A stretch of 58,627 nt of DNA, taken from the NCBI GenBank assembly GCA_028658405.1, contig JAKOGY010000004.1:1-58627 (forward strand), given 5' to 3'. Position numbers and translations under genes: made by a program. The DNA comes from Dolichospermum sp. ST_sed8. Its GTDB lineage: Bacteria; Cyanobacteriota; Cyanobacteriia; Cyanobacteriales; Nostocaceae. Position 1 is the first letter of the stretch; each line of letters starts with the position of its first letter. Shown piece after piece: positions 16,204 through 24,465 of the stretch. Below the pieces are notes generated by a model. It saw only the letters and a program-made list of their open reading frames with translations, was not told the DNA's origin and searched no databases.

Positions 16204-17028
16204 ATGATATTTACCACTGACCCCAGCACTTTAACTCCCTTTCCAGACCACACTCAACTTCCAGAGTCTGATGGTACATTTGTGAAAAATTTTCAAGAAC
16301 ATCCTCAAAGCATCTTAATAACAGAATCTATTAAACCAATATTGCAAAAACGTCATCCAGACGGGCAATATTGCATAGGTCAAGATAGTGGTATATACTG
16401 GCGGATGACTGATCCTCCAGAACGTGGCGCAGAAGCACCTGATTGGTTTTATGTGCCGAATGTACCACCCAGCCTAAATGGTCAATTCCGCCGTTCTTAT
16501 GTGCTTTGGCAAGAATATATTGCTCCATTAATTGTTTTAGAATTTGTTTCTGGTAGTGGTGCAGAAGAACGAGATAAAACTCCTTGGACTGGTAAATTTT
16601 GGGTATATGAACAGGTGATTCATCCGGCTTTTTATGGCATTTATGAAGTTAATAAAGCCAGTATAGAAGTTTATCATTTGATTGAAGGAAAATATCAATT
16701 ATTACCAGCAAATGAACGCGGACATTACCCTATTTCAGCTTTAGGAATTGAGTTAGGAATTTGGCAAGGTGAGTATCAAAATATGGAATTACCTTGGCTG
16801 CGTTTGTGGGATTTGGCAGGTAATTTGTTGTTAAGTGGTGAAGAAAGGGCAGAACAAGAATATCAAAGGGCAGAATTAGAAATGCAAAGGGCAGAATTAG
16901 AACGTCAGAAAGCTGAACAGGAACGTCAAAATGCTGAACGAGAATATCAAAATGCTGAACGAGAACGTCAGAAAAATGACCGCTTAATTGCCCAATTAAG
17001 ATCCCTTGGTATTGAACCAGAAGTCTAA
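16204..17028 (+). CDS. Uma2 family (DUF820) putative endonuclease
   Basis: The 274-residue protein has the Uma2/DUF820 PD-(D/E)XK-like core: PDWFYVPNVPP, then PLIVLEFVSGSG with the EFVS acidic strand near residue 117, and ELGIWQGEYQNMELPWLRLWD. These genes are extremely numerous in cyanobacteria and their function is not established. The last 65 residues form a charged heptad-like coiled coil of AELERQKAEQERQ-type repeats, encoded by imperfect direct repeats of about 21-24 bp. The gene follows phoD by 61 bases in the same direction. Confidence 0.8.
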   Translation: MIFTTDPSTLTPFPDHTQLPESDGTFVKNFQEHPQSILITESIKPILQKRHPDGQYCIGQDSGIYWRMTDPPERGAEAPDWFYVPNVPPSLNGQFRRSYVLWQEYIAPLIVLEFVSGSGAEERDKTPWTGKFWVYEQVIHPAFYGIYEVNKASIEVYHLIEGKYQLLPANERGHYPISALGIELGIWQGEYQNMELPWLRLWDLAGNLLLSGEERAEQEYQRAELEMQRAELERQKAEQERQNAEREYQNAERERQKNDRLIAQLRSLGIEPEV

Positions 17029-17051
17029 TTTAACACGCGGATTCCCTCCGC

Positions 17052-17270
17052 AGATCCCCGACTTCTTTAAGAGGATGTTTTAAGAGTCCTTCGTGGTGTA
17101 TCAAATATTTTTAGATCCCCCTAAATCCCCCTTAAAAAGGGGGACTTTGACTCTAGTTCCCCCCTTTTTAAGGGGGTTAGGGGGGAATGGCTTCGCCACG
17201 CAAGCTATCAGCAAGTGCCTAATATCACCACCCAAAACTTTTCAAACAACCTCTAAGAAATCGGGGATCT
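17052..17270. repeat. Nested inverted-repeat element
   Basis: An outer inverted repeat (AGATCCCCGACTTCTTTAAG at 17052; mirror ending AATCGGGGATCT at 17270) encloses a second, inner hairpin built from CCCCCTAAATCCCCCTT / AAGGGGGTTAGGGGG (17115-17185). Both are typical dispersed cyanobacterial repeats. It lies between the Uma2 and SagB genes, which converge. A 72-codon ORF through it is repeat-derived and not a gene. Confidence 0.7.
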
Positions 17271-17280
17271 TATTCCACTT

Positions 17281-18813
17281 TTACCTGGGTTTTCCTAATG
17301 TCGTAATGTAAATAACTGCTTCATCAGTAGGGATACCCAATACTTCATTTACTTGATCATCAAAAAAGCCAGCGATACCACTAACACCTAAATTCAGTCG
17401 AATGGCTGCTAAATTCAGCCTTTGTCCTAAAATTCCGGCATCTAGATGTAAATAACGGTAAACACGATCTCCATATTGAGCGATCGCATTTTTCAAATCA
17501 GCGGTATGAAATACTACTGCACCTGCATCTCTCCCTAATTCCTGTTCCAAACACAGAAAATGTAACTCTCGACGGAAATTTTTAAAGCGAATTTGCCGTA
17601 ATTCTTGGGCTTTAGGGGCGTAATAATAACATCCTACATCTAATCCTTGCACTCCAGAAACAGCCACAAACGTTTCTATTAAATTCAAATCAAAATAATC
17701 AGGATGAGGATCTAAATTTTGGTCAATATAATTTTGCGGTTGATAAGTAAAATCAAGTAATGCTTTAAGTTCCTCAAAACTTAAATTATCACCACTATAA
17801 GCACGGGTTGAACGACGTTTATAGATAGTATTTGATAAATCTGCTAAATTTTCTCCCCAAAAAATTGGTGTAGTCCGAGTTGAAACTTTCTCACAAAAAG
17901 GAAAATTATATTTGTCTTCCAAAGACTTTTCTGGTTGCATAGGTGGTGAATTTAACTTACCACTGCTATTAGCTGGAATTTGGGTGTTTAGATGAAAATA
18001 TTTCAGCAATTCACTATCAGGAATAGATGGATAATTGGTTTCAGTTGTAGAAGGTAAAGCCGTGCATCCTAGTGGTAAATTTTGGTTTACATCTAACAAA
18101 TCTGCCAAAGCTAAAACAGCCGTTGTTCCTTCTTGTTCATGATCAATATAAAGTAAATCATTAACAGCTTCATCTACAAAACCGCCAATTAAATGAGCGC
18201 GATAATCAGCAATATTAGCAGCTAATTCAATATTACTTAAAAGATGCCCAGTATCGAGGAAAATTCGCCGATAAGCCCTATTTTCATAACGCCAAACAGA
18301 ACGATAAAAAACCGCAGTGGTAATAATAGCTAATTGGGTACTTTCTAGGGAAGGATGCCAAAAACAAGCAGCTTGTAAAGTTTGCCAAACATCACTTTCC
18401 CAAAAGTGCATTAAAGAATGAGTTCGACATTGATAGTTATAGAGTCCCGGTGGTAATAATGGCGTACCACGAGAAACTAAATATACTTCAGCCGGATATA
18501 ATCCCCCGGCACTCGGAGCAGATCGTAGGTATACAGCACTACCCATAGAAGGCATTTTTGCCGTTAGTCCATAACTGTGAAATAATAGCTGAGAAAGTCT
18601 CCACCACCATTTGGCATCCTGTTTATTAGCAACAGTTTCTGCTGTTTCTTGGAGATAGGGTTTGAGGTCAATATCAGAACCAATTTTATACTCTTTGAAC
18701 GGTACTGGTTGTTTATTCCAGTCTAAATTATGACTTTTAGAAGCCAGGGTTTCCGAGTGGTACTTAGTCTGGTCGTGATAGTATTGGGCTATGGATTGCT
18801 TGATTTCTGACAT
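17281..18813 (-). CDS. SagB/ThcOx family dehydrogenase (double nitroreductase fold)
   Basis: This 510-residue protein has two nitroreductase-like halves. The first spans about residues 60-235, with SAGGLYPAEVYLVSRG; the second about 335-510, beginning IYKRRSTRAYSGDNLSFEELK. The pattern is that of SagB-type FMN dehydrogenases, which oxidise azolines to azoles in RiPP maturation, but stand-alone members are common in bacteria and have no proven substrate. No precursor peptide, cyclodehydratase (SagC/D-like) or protease gene is visible nearby. It is divergent from the hydrolase gene at 18962 with 148 bases between the starts. Confidence 0.85.
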   Translation of the reverse strand: MSEIKQSIAQYYHDQTKYHSETLASKSHNLDWNKQPVPFKEYKIGSDIDLKPYLQETAETVANKQDAKWWWRLSQLLFHSYGLTAKMPSMGSAVYLRSAPSAGGLYPAEVYLVSRGTPLLPPGLYNYQCRTHSLMHFWESDVWQTLQAACFWHPSLESTQLAIITTAVFYRSVWRYENRAYRRIFLDTGHLLSNIELAANIADYRAHLIGGFVDEAVNDLLYIDHEQEGTTAVLALADLLDVNQNLPLGCTALPSTTETNYPSIPDSELLKYFHLNTQIPANSSGKLNSPPMQPEKSLEDKYNFPFCEKVSTRTTPIFWGENLADLSNTIYKRRSTRAYSGDNLSFEELKALLDFTYQPQNYIDQNLDPHPDYFDLNLIETFVAVSGVQGLDVGCYYYAPKAQELRQIRFKNFRRELHFLCLEQELGRDAGAVVFHTADLKNAIAQYGDRVYRYLHLDAGILGQRLNLAAIRLNLGVSGIAGFFDDQVNEVLGIPTDEAVIYITTLGKPR

Positions 18814-18961
18814 AGTAATTTTAATATCCTTGTAGTTCTACTCTTGATTTTGACATTGATTAGTTCCATTAATTCATGTTTATCAGTACAATTTTAAACA
18901 ATTTAAAATTGATTGTTTCTGATAAAATTTCCAATCATCTATCCTGGAGAAAATTAACCAA

Positions 18962-19801
18962 ATGATGCCTGTACGTCAAACTCTATTAACATCAGATATT
19001 CAACTTTCTTATTTAGAATGGAATCAAGGTCAAGAACCATTACTGTTATTACATGGTATGGCTGATCATGCTTTGGTTTGGTCTAGTTTGGGAGATTATT
19101 TAGCAGCAGATTACCATATAGTTGCACCAGATATGCGTGGTCATGGTGAAAGTAGTAAGCCAGAAAAAGATTATACCTTTACCAGTGCAATTTCTGATTT
19201 GGAAGCATTAATGGATAAATTGGGATGGTCTACGGCTCATATCGTCAGCCACTCCTGGACAGGGAAATTAGCCGCTATTTGGGCTAGAGAGAACCCAACC
19301 AGATTAAAAAGTATCACATTAGTAGATCCCATTTTCATCTGGAAAATGCCCAGTTTCCTGAAAATCGCATTCCCTTTGTTGTATCGCGTCTTACCTTTCC
19401 TCAAAAGTATGGGACCTTTTGCTAGTTACGAAGAAGCTGAACAAAAAATTAAACAACTCAGCCAATATCAAAATTGGAGTCCTTTGCAACAGCAAGTTTT
19501 TCAAGCCGCTATTGAACAAAAAGCCGACGGTACTTGGGGTAGCAAATTTACCATTGCTGCCCGTGATGGTATTTTTGACGCAGTAATGGAAGTACCAGGT
19601 TTTATTCATTCAGTTGATACACCTGCCCTCTTTATACAACCAGAGAAAGGTGTGAACCGCCAAAATTGGCAAATTCAACCCTACAAAACCAACTTAAAAA
19701 ACTTAAATTTGTGTCAAGTTCCCGGAAATCATTGGCCATTTTTAACCAACCCCACAGAATTTAATCAAACAGTTGCCGCTTTTTTAGCCACACAAACATA
19801 A
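18962..19801 (+). CDS. Alpha/beta hydrolase
   Basis: The 279-residue protein has a typical alpha/beta hydrolase layout: oxyanion segment LLLHGMADHALVW, DMRGHGESSKP, nucleophile elbow VSHSWTG (Ser near residue 97, with Ser in place of the usual first Gly), acid TLVDP and catalytic His in VPGNHWPF. The substrate cannot be told from sequence. Two ATG codons are adjacent at 18962 and 18965; a GGAG lies at suitable spacing upstream. The gene is followed 59 bases later by a Ser/Thr kinase on the same strand. Confidence 0.85.
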   Translation: MMPVRQTLLTSDIQLSYLEWNQGQEPLLLLHGMADHALVWSSLGDYLAADYHIVAPDMRGHGESSKPEKDYTFTSAISDLEALMDKLGWSTAHIVSHSWTGKLAAIWARENPTRLKSITLVDPIFIWKMPSFLKIAFPLLYRVLPFLKSMGPFASYEEAEQKIKQLSQYQNWSPLQQQVFQAAIEQKADGTWGSKFTIAARDGIFDAVMEVPGFIHSVDTPALFIQPEKGVNRQNWQIQPYKTNLKNLNLCQVPGNHWPFLTNPTEFNQTVAAFLATQT

Positions 19802-19860
19802 GATAATCATCTCACCACAGGCATTCTCTTTTTTTCAATTCTAAATTCTAAATTCTTTTT

Positions 19861-21567
19861 ATGAGCCTTTGTATTAATCCAGTTTGTCCTCAACCCAACC
19901 ACCCAGATAATGACGAAAATCGCTTTTGTCAAAGTTGTGGTTCTCAATTGGAATTGATAGGACGTTATCGGGTATTACGTTTATTGAGTGATAAAACTGG
20001 CTTTAGTAAAGTTTATGAAGCCTACGAACAAGACACGCCAAAAATTCTTAAAGTTCTCAAAGAAGAATTAGCTAATGATCCTAAAGCCGTCTCCCTATTT
20101 CAACAAGAAGTAAATGTTTTAGAACAATTAAATCATCCTGGCATTCCCATAGCTGAGGGTTACTTTCCCTATCAAACCAGAAATAATGTTATCTTGCATT
20201 GTATGGTTATGGAAAAGATTGAAGGACCCAATTTAGAACAGTGGTTAAAGCAACAACAAAACCGTCCGATTTCTGAAGCTCAAGCTATAAACTGGTTAAA
20301 ACAATTATTAGAAATATTAGATTTAGTTCATCACAAACAATATTTACATAGAGATATTAAACCATCAAATATCATGATTCATCCTGATGGACAATTAGTA
20401 TTAATTGACTTTGGTACAGCCAGAGAAATTACCCGAACCTATCTAGCAAATGGTGGCGGAATGACAGCAATTTCATCATCAGGTTATAGTCCTCTAGAAC
20501 AAATGCGAGGACAAGCCATACCCCAATCAGATTTCTTTGCTTTAGGACGAACTTTTGTATTTTTATTAACGGGATTTCCCCCCGGACAATTATATGATCC
20601 TCATTTAGATATTTTACAATGGCGAGATCATGCAAATCATGTTTCTCCATTATTATTGGATTTCATTGATTGGTTAATGTCAACAGAAGTAAATCAACGT
20701 CCTAGCAATGCTGAAGAAATTTCCAGAAGATTAGTAGAAATTGAATTTCAACTTACAGGAAATACATCAGTAACTGTGAATATTGGCGGGAACATAAAAA
20801 CAGAAATAGTTAATCAAACAACTAATAATCATCCGCTTATTCCCCCCCCAAAACAACCTGAAAAATTACCGTTATTAGCTTGGTTGTCCGCTTTAATAGT
20901 TTCCCTATTACTACTTTGGTGGATAGCATTAGCCTTTAGGAGTAACAAATTTGCCGCCTTACCTCCTGACTATGGACAAGCACCAGTTAAACAAGGCAAA
21001 GTTGATTATTTTCCCTATGAAGAAGGGAAAGATAGTCAAGGGAGAGTTGCAGAATTTAACATTGCGGTTTTATCAGTCGAATACAAATGGCAATTAGGCA
21101 GCACCTACCAAATTAAATATAATGATCAAACTATTACCCTAGATTCCTTAAAATCTAATTTAGAACAAGAAGGTATTCAGAAAATTATGGAAAATCCCAG
21201 CGAAATTATTTCCGTGGGAACAGCATCTTGTGAAGGTAATATTACCGCCGAACAAAGTCGCGCCTTAGAACGTTCTCAACAAATTCAATTATTAGGAAAA
21301 AAGATATTTAGTGGTACAACCAGCGTTAAAGGTTATCGCTTATTAAATTTAGGACAATTTCAAAGAAAAGATTGTCAAGCTAGTCAAGATTCAACAGCTT
21401 ATCAACGTAGTATTATTATCATTGGTGTTAAAAAACAAGCGGAAGGTGTAATATTAGATGAAGCCTTGAGAGATAGATTGGAGAAAAAACCTTTTGCTGA
21501 TTTTAAACTAGAAGATTATTCTCTGGGTTCAACAGATAAATTTAAAACAATTCCCAGTAATTTATAG
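19861..21567 (+). CDS. Membrane-anchored Ser/Thr protein kinase with zinc-ribbon
   Basis: The 568-residue protein starts with a Cys-rich zinc-ribbon-like module (CINPVCPQPN...FCQSCG, residues 4-27). A Hanks-type kinase domain follows (about 35-295), with catalytic loop HRDIKPSN (163-170) and DFG (183-185). The glycine loop is degenerate (SDKTGFSKVYEA), but the Lys in KILKVLKEE is kept. One membrane span lies at about 337-359, followed by a C-terminal extracytoplasmic or periplasmic domain of about 200 residues that I do not recognise. This organisation is common in cyanobacterial kinases of the SpkB/Pkn group. It starts without a clear ribosome binding site. The broken PD-(D/E)XK gene begins only 9 bases after its stop. 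Confidence 0.88.
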   Translation: MSLCINPVCPQPNHPDNDENRFCQSCGSQLELIGRYRVLRLLSDKTGFSKVYEAYEQDTPKILKVLKEELANDPKAVSLFQQEVNVLEQLNHPGIPIAEGYFPYQTRNNVILHCMVMEKIEGPNLEQWLKQQQNRPISEAQAINWLKQLLEILDLVHHKQYLHRDIKPSNIMIHPDGQLVLIDFGTAREITRTYLANGGGMTAISSSGYSPLEQMRGQAIPQSDFFALGRTFVFLLTGFPPGQLYDPHLDILQWRDHANHVSPLLLDFIDWLMSTEVNQRPSNAEEISRRLVEIEFQLTGNTSVTVNIGGNIKTEIVNQTTNNHPLIPPPKQPEKLPLLAWLSALIVSLLLLWWIALAFRSNKFAALPPDYGQAPVKQGKVDYFPYEEGKDSQGRVAEFNIAVLSVEYKWQLGSTYQIKYNDQTITLDSLKSNLEQEGIQKIMENPSEIISVGTASCEGNITAEQSRALERSQQIQLLGKKIFSGTTSVKGYRLLNLGQFQRKDCQASQDSTAYQRSIIIIGVKKQAEGVILDEALRDRLEKKPFADFKLEDYSLGSTDKFKTIPSNL

Positions 21568-21576
21568 TAGTTATTT

Positions 21577-21777
21577 ATGGTCAAAAAAGCCGATATCAGC
21601 ACCAAAAAACTAATTAGCCTCGCTCCTGAAAATTGGGTAAAATGGGTAACACAAATCCCCGACATTACCGCCGGAGAAATTCTCAATTCCGAATTTCAGT
21701 GGATAAGCAGAGAAAGTGATGTATTAATCAAAGCTACCAGTCCTCAGTACGGCGAATTTCTTGTTCTCAGTCAATAA
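21577..21777 (+). pseudogene. 5' fragment of a PD-(D/E)XK (Rpn-like) gene broken by the isrB element
   Basis: The frame starts MVKKADISTKKLISLAPENW and reads QWISRESDVLIKATSPQYGEFLVL, the N-terminus of a familiar cyanobacterial putative nuclease family (recalled, not searched). After GEFLVL it enters the left end of the isrB element and stops within two codons. The C-terminal part of the same kind of protein resumes at 23134. About 130-150 residues of the usual middle are absent from both fragments, so sequence was lost as well as interrupted. Confidence 0.7.
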
Positions 21778-21983
21778 CTCAGGGCTTAAGCCACTGAGCT
21801 TGTAAGAAATCAAGGCTTACGTGATTGACTAGCCTATTGAGACGTAATTTGGTACGAACTTCCAGATACTTCCCCAGTCTGGATTATCTTCAAGCTATCT
21901 TGTAATAGCGTTGGGTAAAGCCAAGACATCTTAGTTACGTTAGGCGAGGGGACTTTAAACTTTGCTCCAAGGATTATCTCTTA
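21768..21983 (+). ncRNA. Candidate omega-RNA of isrB
   Basis: The roughly 215 non-coding bases between the element's left end and the isrB start occupy the place where IscB/IsrB omega-RNAs are encoded. They contain several complementary arms (GGCTTAAGCC; CCAGATACTTCCCCAGTCTGG; AAGCTATCTTG) and GGCGAGGGGACTTT close to the start codon. By family rule the guide would be copied from the DNA immediately left of the element, here the end of the broken nuclease gene (GCGAATTTCTTGTTCT). No covariance model was applied. Confidence 0.55.
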
Positions 21984-23131
21984 ATGCGAGTACCCGTAAT
22001 TTCAGTAGACAACACACCATTAATGCCAACTAAACCAAGTCGGGCAAGACGGTGGATTAAAGACGGCAAAGGCATCGGCAAATTCGACAAACTTGGCATT
22101 TTCTATGTCCAGTTGTTATCCGAACCAAGCAATGTCGAAACACAAGAAATAGTTATTGGTTTAGACCCTGGCAAACTCTTTTCAGGCATAGCGGTTCAAT
22201 CAAAAAAGTTTACCTTACAAATGCTACATTTAGTCCTTCCATTTAAAACAGTCAAAGACCGGATGGAAACTCGGTCAATGATGCGACGCAATAGGAGAGG
22301 AAGGCGAATTAATAGGAAGATACCCTTCAATGTCCGTAATCATCGCCAAGCCAGATTTGATAATCGTCGCGGCTCAAAATTGCCTCCAAGTATTAGGGCA
22401 AACAAAGATTTGGAATATCGAGTAATTAGTTTACTCCTCCAACTTTACCCAATAAAAACACTTGTCATTGAGGAAGTTGAAGCACGAGGTAACAAAGGCT
22501 TTAGTCCTGTAATGGTTGGTCAAAGATACCAGATTAGCCGACTATCAGAACTTGCTGATGTAGTTTTAAAGAAAGGCTGGGAAACATCAAACCTTCGTAA
22601 ACACCTGGGATTACATAAAGAAAAATCCGATAAGTCTTTACAAATACCAGAAACCCACGCTGTTGACGCGGTGACATTAGCAAGCTCTGAATTTGTTAAA
22701 TACAAGACTTGGGCAGGAGCTAAAAATCATGGTGCATCTTGGGTAGGATCTGTAGATATCACTGAATCACAATTCACTATTGTGCGCCGTCCACCAATCA
22801 GCCGTAGACAACTCCATTTGATGACATTTAGCCAGGGTGGTAATCGTCGGAAATATGGCGGATCTACAACCCGTCATGGTTTTAGAAAAGGTGACTTTGT
22901 AAAAGCCAGTCAGGGCAGTAAAACATTCTTTGGCTGGGTTAGTGGAGATACTGAAAAACAAGTCTCTGTCAGTGACGCTAATTGGAAAAGACTAGGACAA
23001 TGCACTGTTAAAAAAGTTAAGTTGATACAAAGATCGACAGGTCTAATTATCACTGCGGTTAAAACCGCCCGTGTCGCTTCCCTCTCAGCACGCTTTGTGA
23101 CTGAGTTTCCCACTTACCGGAAGGTCTTATG
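21768..23131 (+). mobile_element. isrB-containing OMEGA / IS200-IS605-like element (no TnpA)
   Basis: The left end has a subterminal hairpin with CTCAG..CTGAG arms around GGCTTAAGCC (21778-21798). The right end has a matching CTCAG..CTGAG hairpin (23084-23105) followed by TTTCCCACTTACCGG and TCTTATG. The same end structures occur in the phoD insert at 14234-14683, which sets the boundaries to within a few bases at the right end; the left boundary is less sure. Subterminal hairpins without terminal inverted repeats fit IS200/IS605-type elements. Only the RuvC-like gene is carried; no TnpA HUH transposase lies in the window. Confidence 0.7.
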
Positions 23132-23132
23132 A
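21984..23132 (+). CDS. isrB: IsrB RNA-guided RuvC-like nuclease (OMEGA, no HNH)
   Basis: The 382-residue protein begins with the RRXRR/PLMP domain of the IscB-IsrB family (TPLMPTKPSRARRWIKDGKG, 11-30). It then has RuvC-I (GLDPGKLFSGIAV, Asp61), an Arg-rich bridge helix (MMRRNRRGRRINRK, 99-112), RuvC-II (TLVIEEVEA, Glu163/164) and RuvC-III (ETHAVDAVTLA, His225, Asp228). Only about 60 residues separate RuvC-II and RuvC-III, too few for the HNH domain of IscB, so this is IsrB, a family characterised as an omega-RNA-guided nickase. The C-terminal part (RRQLHLMTFSQGGNRRKYGG, RKGDFVKA) matches the target-interaction region. The stop codon lies in the right end of the element. All RuvC residues are intact. 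Confidence 0.88.
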   Translation: MRVPVISVDNTPLMPTKPSRARRWIKDGKGIGKFDKLGIFYVQLLSEPSNVETQEIVIGLDPGKLFSGIAVQSKKFTLQMLHLVLPFKTVKDRMETRSMMRRNRRGRRINRKIPFNVRNHRQARFDNRRGSKLPPSIRANKDLEYRVISLLLQLYPIKTLVIEEVEARGNKGFSPVMVGQRYQISRLSELADVVLKKGWETSNLRKHLGLHKEKSDKSLQIPETHAVDAVTLASSEFVKYKTWAGAKNHGASWVGSVDITESQFTIVRRPPISRRQLHLMTFSQGGNRRKYGGSTTRHGFRKGDFVKASQGSKTFFGWVSGDTEKQVSVSDANWKRLGQCTVKKVKLIQRSTGLIITAVKTARVASLSARFVTEFPTYRKVL

Positions 23133-23133
23133 A

Positions 23134-23466
23134 AAATTAAGCCAGTTAGAAACAGTTATGGCTTTTTTTGCTACGTTCGTATTAGATAGCGCCTTAGTTC
23201 AACAAATTATGAGGTGGGATATGGCAATTTTACAAGAGTCTCCTTGGTATCAAGAAATTTTTGCAGAAGGTGAACAACGGGGTGAACAACGAGCTATACT
23301 GTCATCTATTGAACTAATTTTAGAGATGAAATTTGGTCAAGAAGGTTTACAACTCATGCCAACAATATCACAAGTTGCTGATTTAGAACAGTTAAAAAAT
23401 CTTCAAAGGAGCATTTTAACTGTTAATACTTTTGATGAATTGCAGAAGTTTATGCCGAGAAATTAA
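23134..23466 (+). pseudogene. 3' fragment of the broken PD-(D/E)XK (Rpn-like) gene
   Basis: The frame resumes directly after the isrB right end as EKLSQLETVMAFFATFVLD and continues QQIMRWDMAILQESPWYQEI, then EGEQRGEQR and a DUF4351-like tail. The first ATG available is at 23158, giving a 102-residue peptide if expressed. Together with 21577-21777 it represents one gene of the common cyanobacterial putative nuclease family. It may still be transcribed from the element. Confidence 0.65.
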
Positions 23467-23558
23467 ACTTCTGTTTTTTAGGATTATCCCCCTAATCAAG
23501 GGGGAAATAATCTCGGATTAACAATACCTTAGTCAAATCAAAAAATTCCTTGATTCGT

Positions 23559-23646
23559 AGGTTGGGTTGTTAGCGTTAGCGTTGCGAAGCAATAGCAAGA
23601 AACCTAACAAATGCGTTGGGTTGCGCTGTCGCTTAACCCAACCTAC
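23559..23646. repeat. Inverted-repeat element (GTAGGTTGGGTT ends)
   Basis: The ends GTAGGTTGGGTTG and TAACCCAACCTAC are inverted copies. The interior has smaller complementary blocks (TTAGCGTTGCG / CGCTGTCGCTTAA). It lies between two convergent genes and encodes nothing. Confidence 0.7.
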
Positions 23647-23671
23647 AAAAAAACGGCTAAGGTATTGCTAT

Positions 23672-24460
23672 TTAAGCTCCCATTCCTGAATATTGTTTCA
23701 AACCCTTACGCCATAAAAAGCGATTAATACCTAAAAACATGAGAAACCAACCTAAAGTTGACAAAAATCCTCTGGTTAAATCCACAGGTAAGCCAACTAA
23801 AATACTAGCTGGAAAGTTAATGATATAAGGGAAAGGTGTTAACATCACGATGTTTCTGACATTTTCGGGAAAAATATCTAAAGGTGCTATTAAACCTGAT
23901 AAAAATATAAAAAACAACAACCATGAATTTTCTAAAGCTGCCGCTCTTTCTGTCCAAAATGCAAACATCGCAAAGGTATATTGAATTATAAATCTTAAAG
24001 CAAAAGCCATAGTTGTTGCTAATATAAATAGGAATAAATTAGCTATACTTGGCAGCCAAAAAGCCTGGGGATATAAAACAAAAAAGAATATTAATAAAAG
24101 GAATACGAAAGGTATTCGAGCTATCCTTTCACCAACATGATTAGCTACATGATGCCAAACTGGATCTAAAGGCTGTAATAATTTCAGGGAAAGTTTACCT
24201 TCTAATACTTGTTTTTCAAATTCATAAATTACCCAAACAACAGTGAGTTGTCTAACCAGAAAAACCGCTAAAAAATACCGAGCAAAATCTATAGATTTAA
24301 AAGCAAATTTACCACTTTCAGCAGCTTGTACCCAAATACCCAACATAATAATTGGTAGAGAACCTGCTAAAATCCATAATATTAATTCTGACCTATATTC
24401 CAACATATAAGCATAGTTTACTGATAGTAAAGTTGAGAATTTTCTGATAGTTTTTTTCAT
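23672..24460 (-). CDS. ABC-2 type transporter permease
   Basis: The 262-residue protein has about six hydrophobic spans (for example LILWILAGSLPIIMLGIWV, VFLLLIFFFVLYP, LLFFIFLSGLIAPLDIFP, TLGWFLMFLGINRFLW) and fits the ABC2_membrane_6 type of exporter permease. It begins 5 bases after the stop of the ATPase gene, so the two form an operon. Related exporters often use two different permease genes; only one is present here, so it may work as a homodimer or with a partner elsewhere. The substrate is unknown. Confidence 0.85.
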   Translation of the reverse strand: MKKTIRKFSTLLSVNYAYMLEYRSELILWILAGSLPIIMLGIWVQAAESGKFAFKSIDFARYFLAVFLVRQLTVVWVIYEFEKQVLEGKLSLKLLQPLDPVWHHVANHVGERIARIPFVFLLLIFFFVLYPQAFWLPSIANLFLFILATTMAFALRFIIQYTFAMFAFWTERAAALENSWLLFFIFLSGLIAPLDIFPENVRNIVMLTPFPYIINFPASILVGLPVDLTRGFLSTLGWFLMFLGINRFLWRKGLKQYSGMGA

Positions 24461-24465
24461 GTTTA

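Noticed and set aside
17093-17311. 72-codon frame between the Uma2 and SagB genes
   Set aside because: It runs through nested dispersed hairpin repeats and the 3' end of the SagB gene on the other strand.
21984-23132. IscB (with HNH) or TnpB identity for the RuvC-like gene
   Set aside because: The RuvC-II to RuvC-III interval is about 60 residues and has no HNH motif, and the N-terminal PLMP/RRXRR domain and C-terminal pattern are IscB/IsrB-like rather than TnpB-like.
16143-23466. Defence island
   Set aside because: Uma2, Rpn-like, kinase and hydrolase genes are common scattered cyanobacterial genes; no restriction-modification, toxin-antitoxin or CRISPR genes accompany them.
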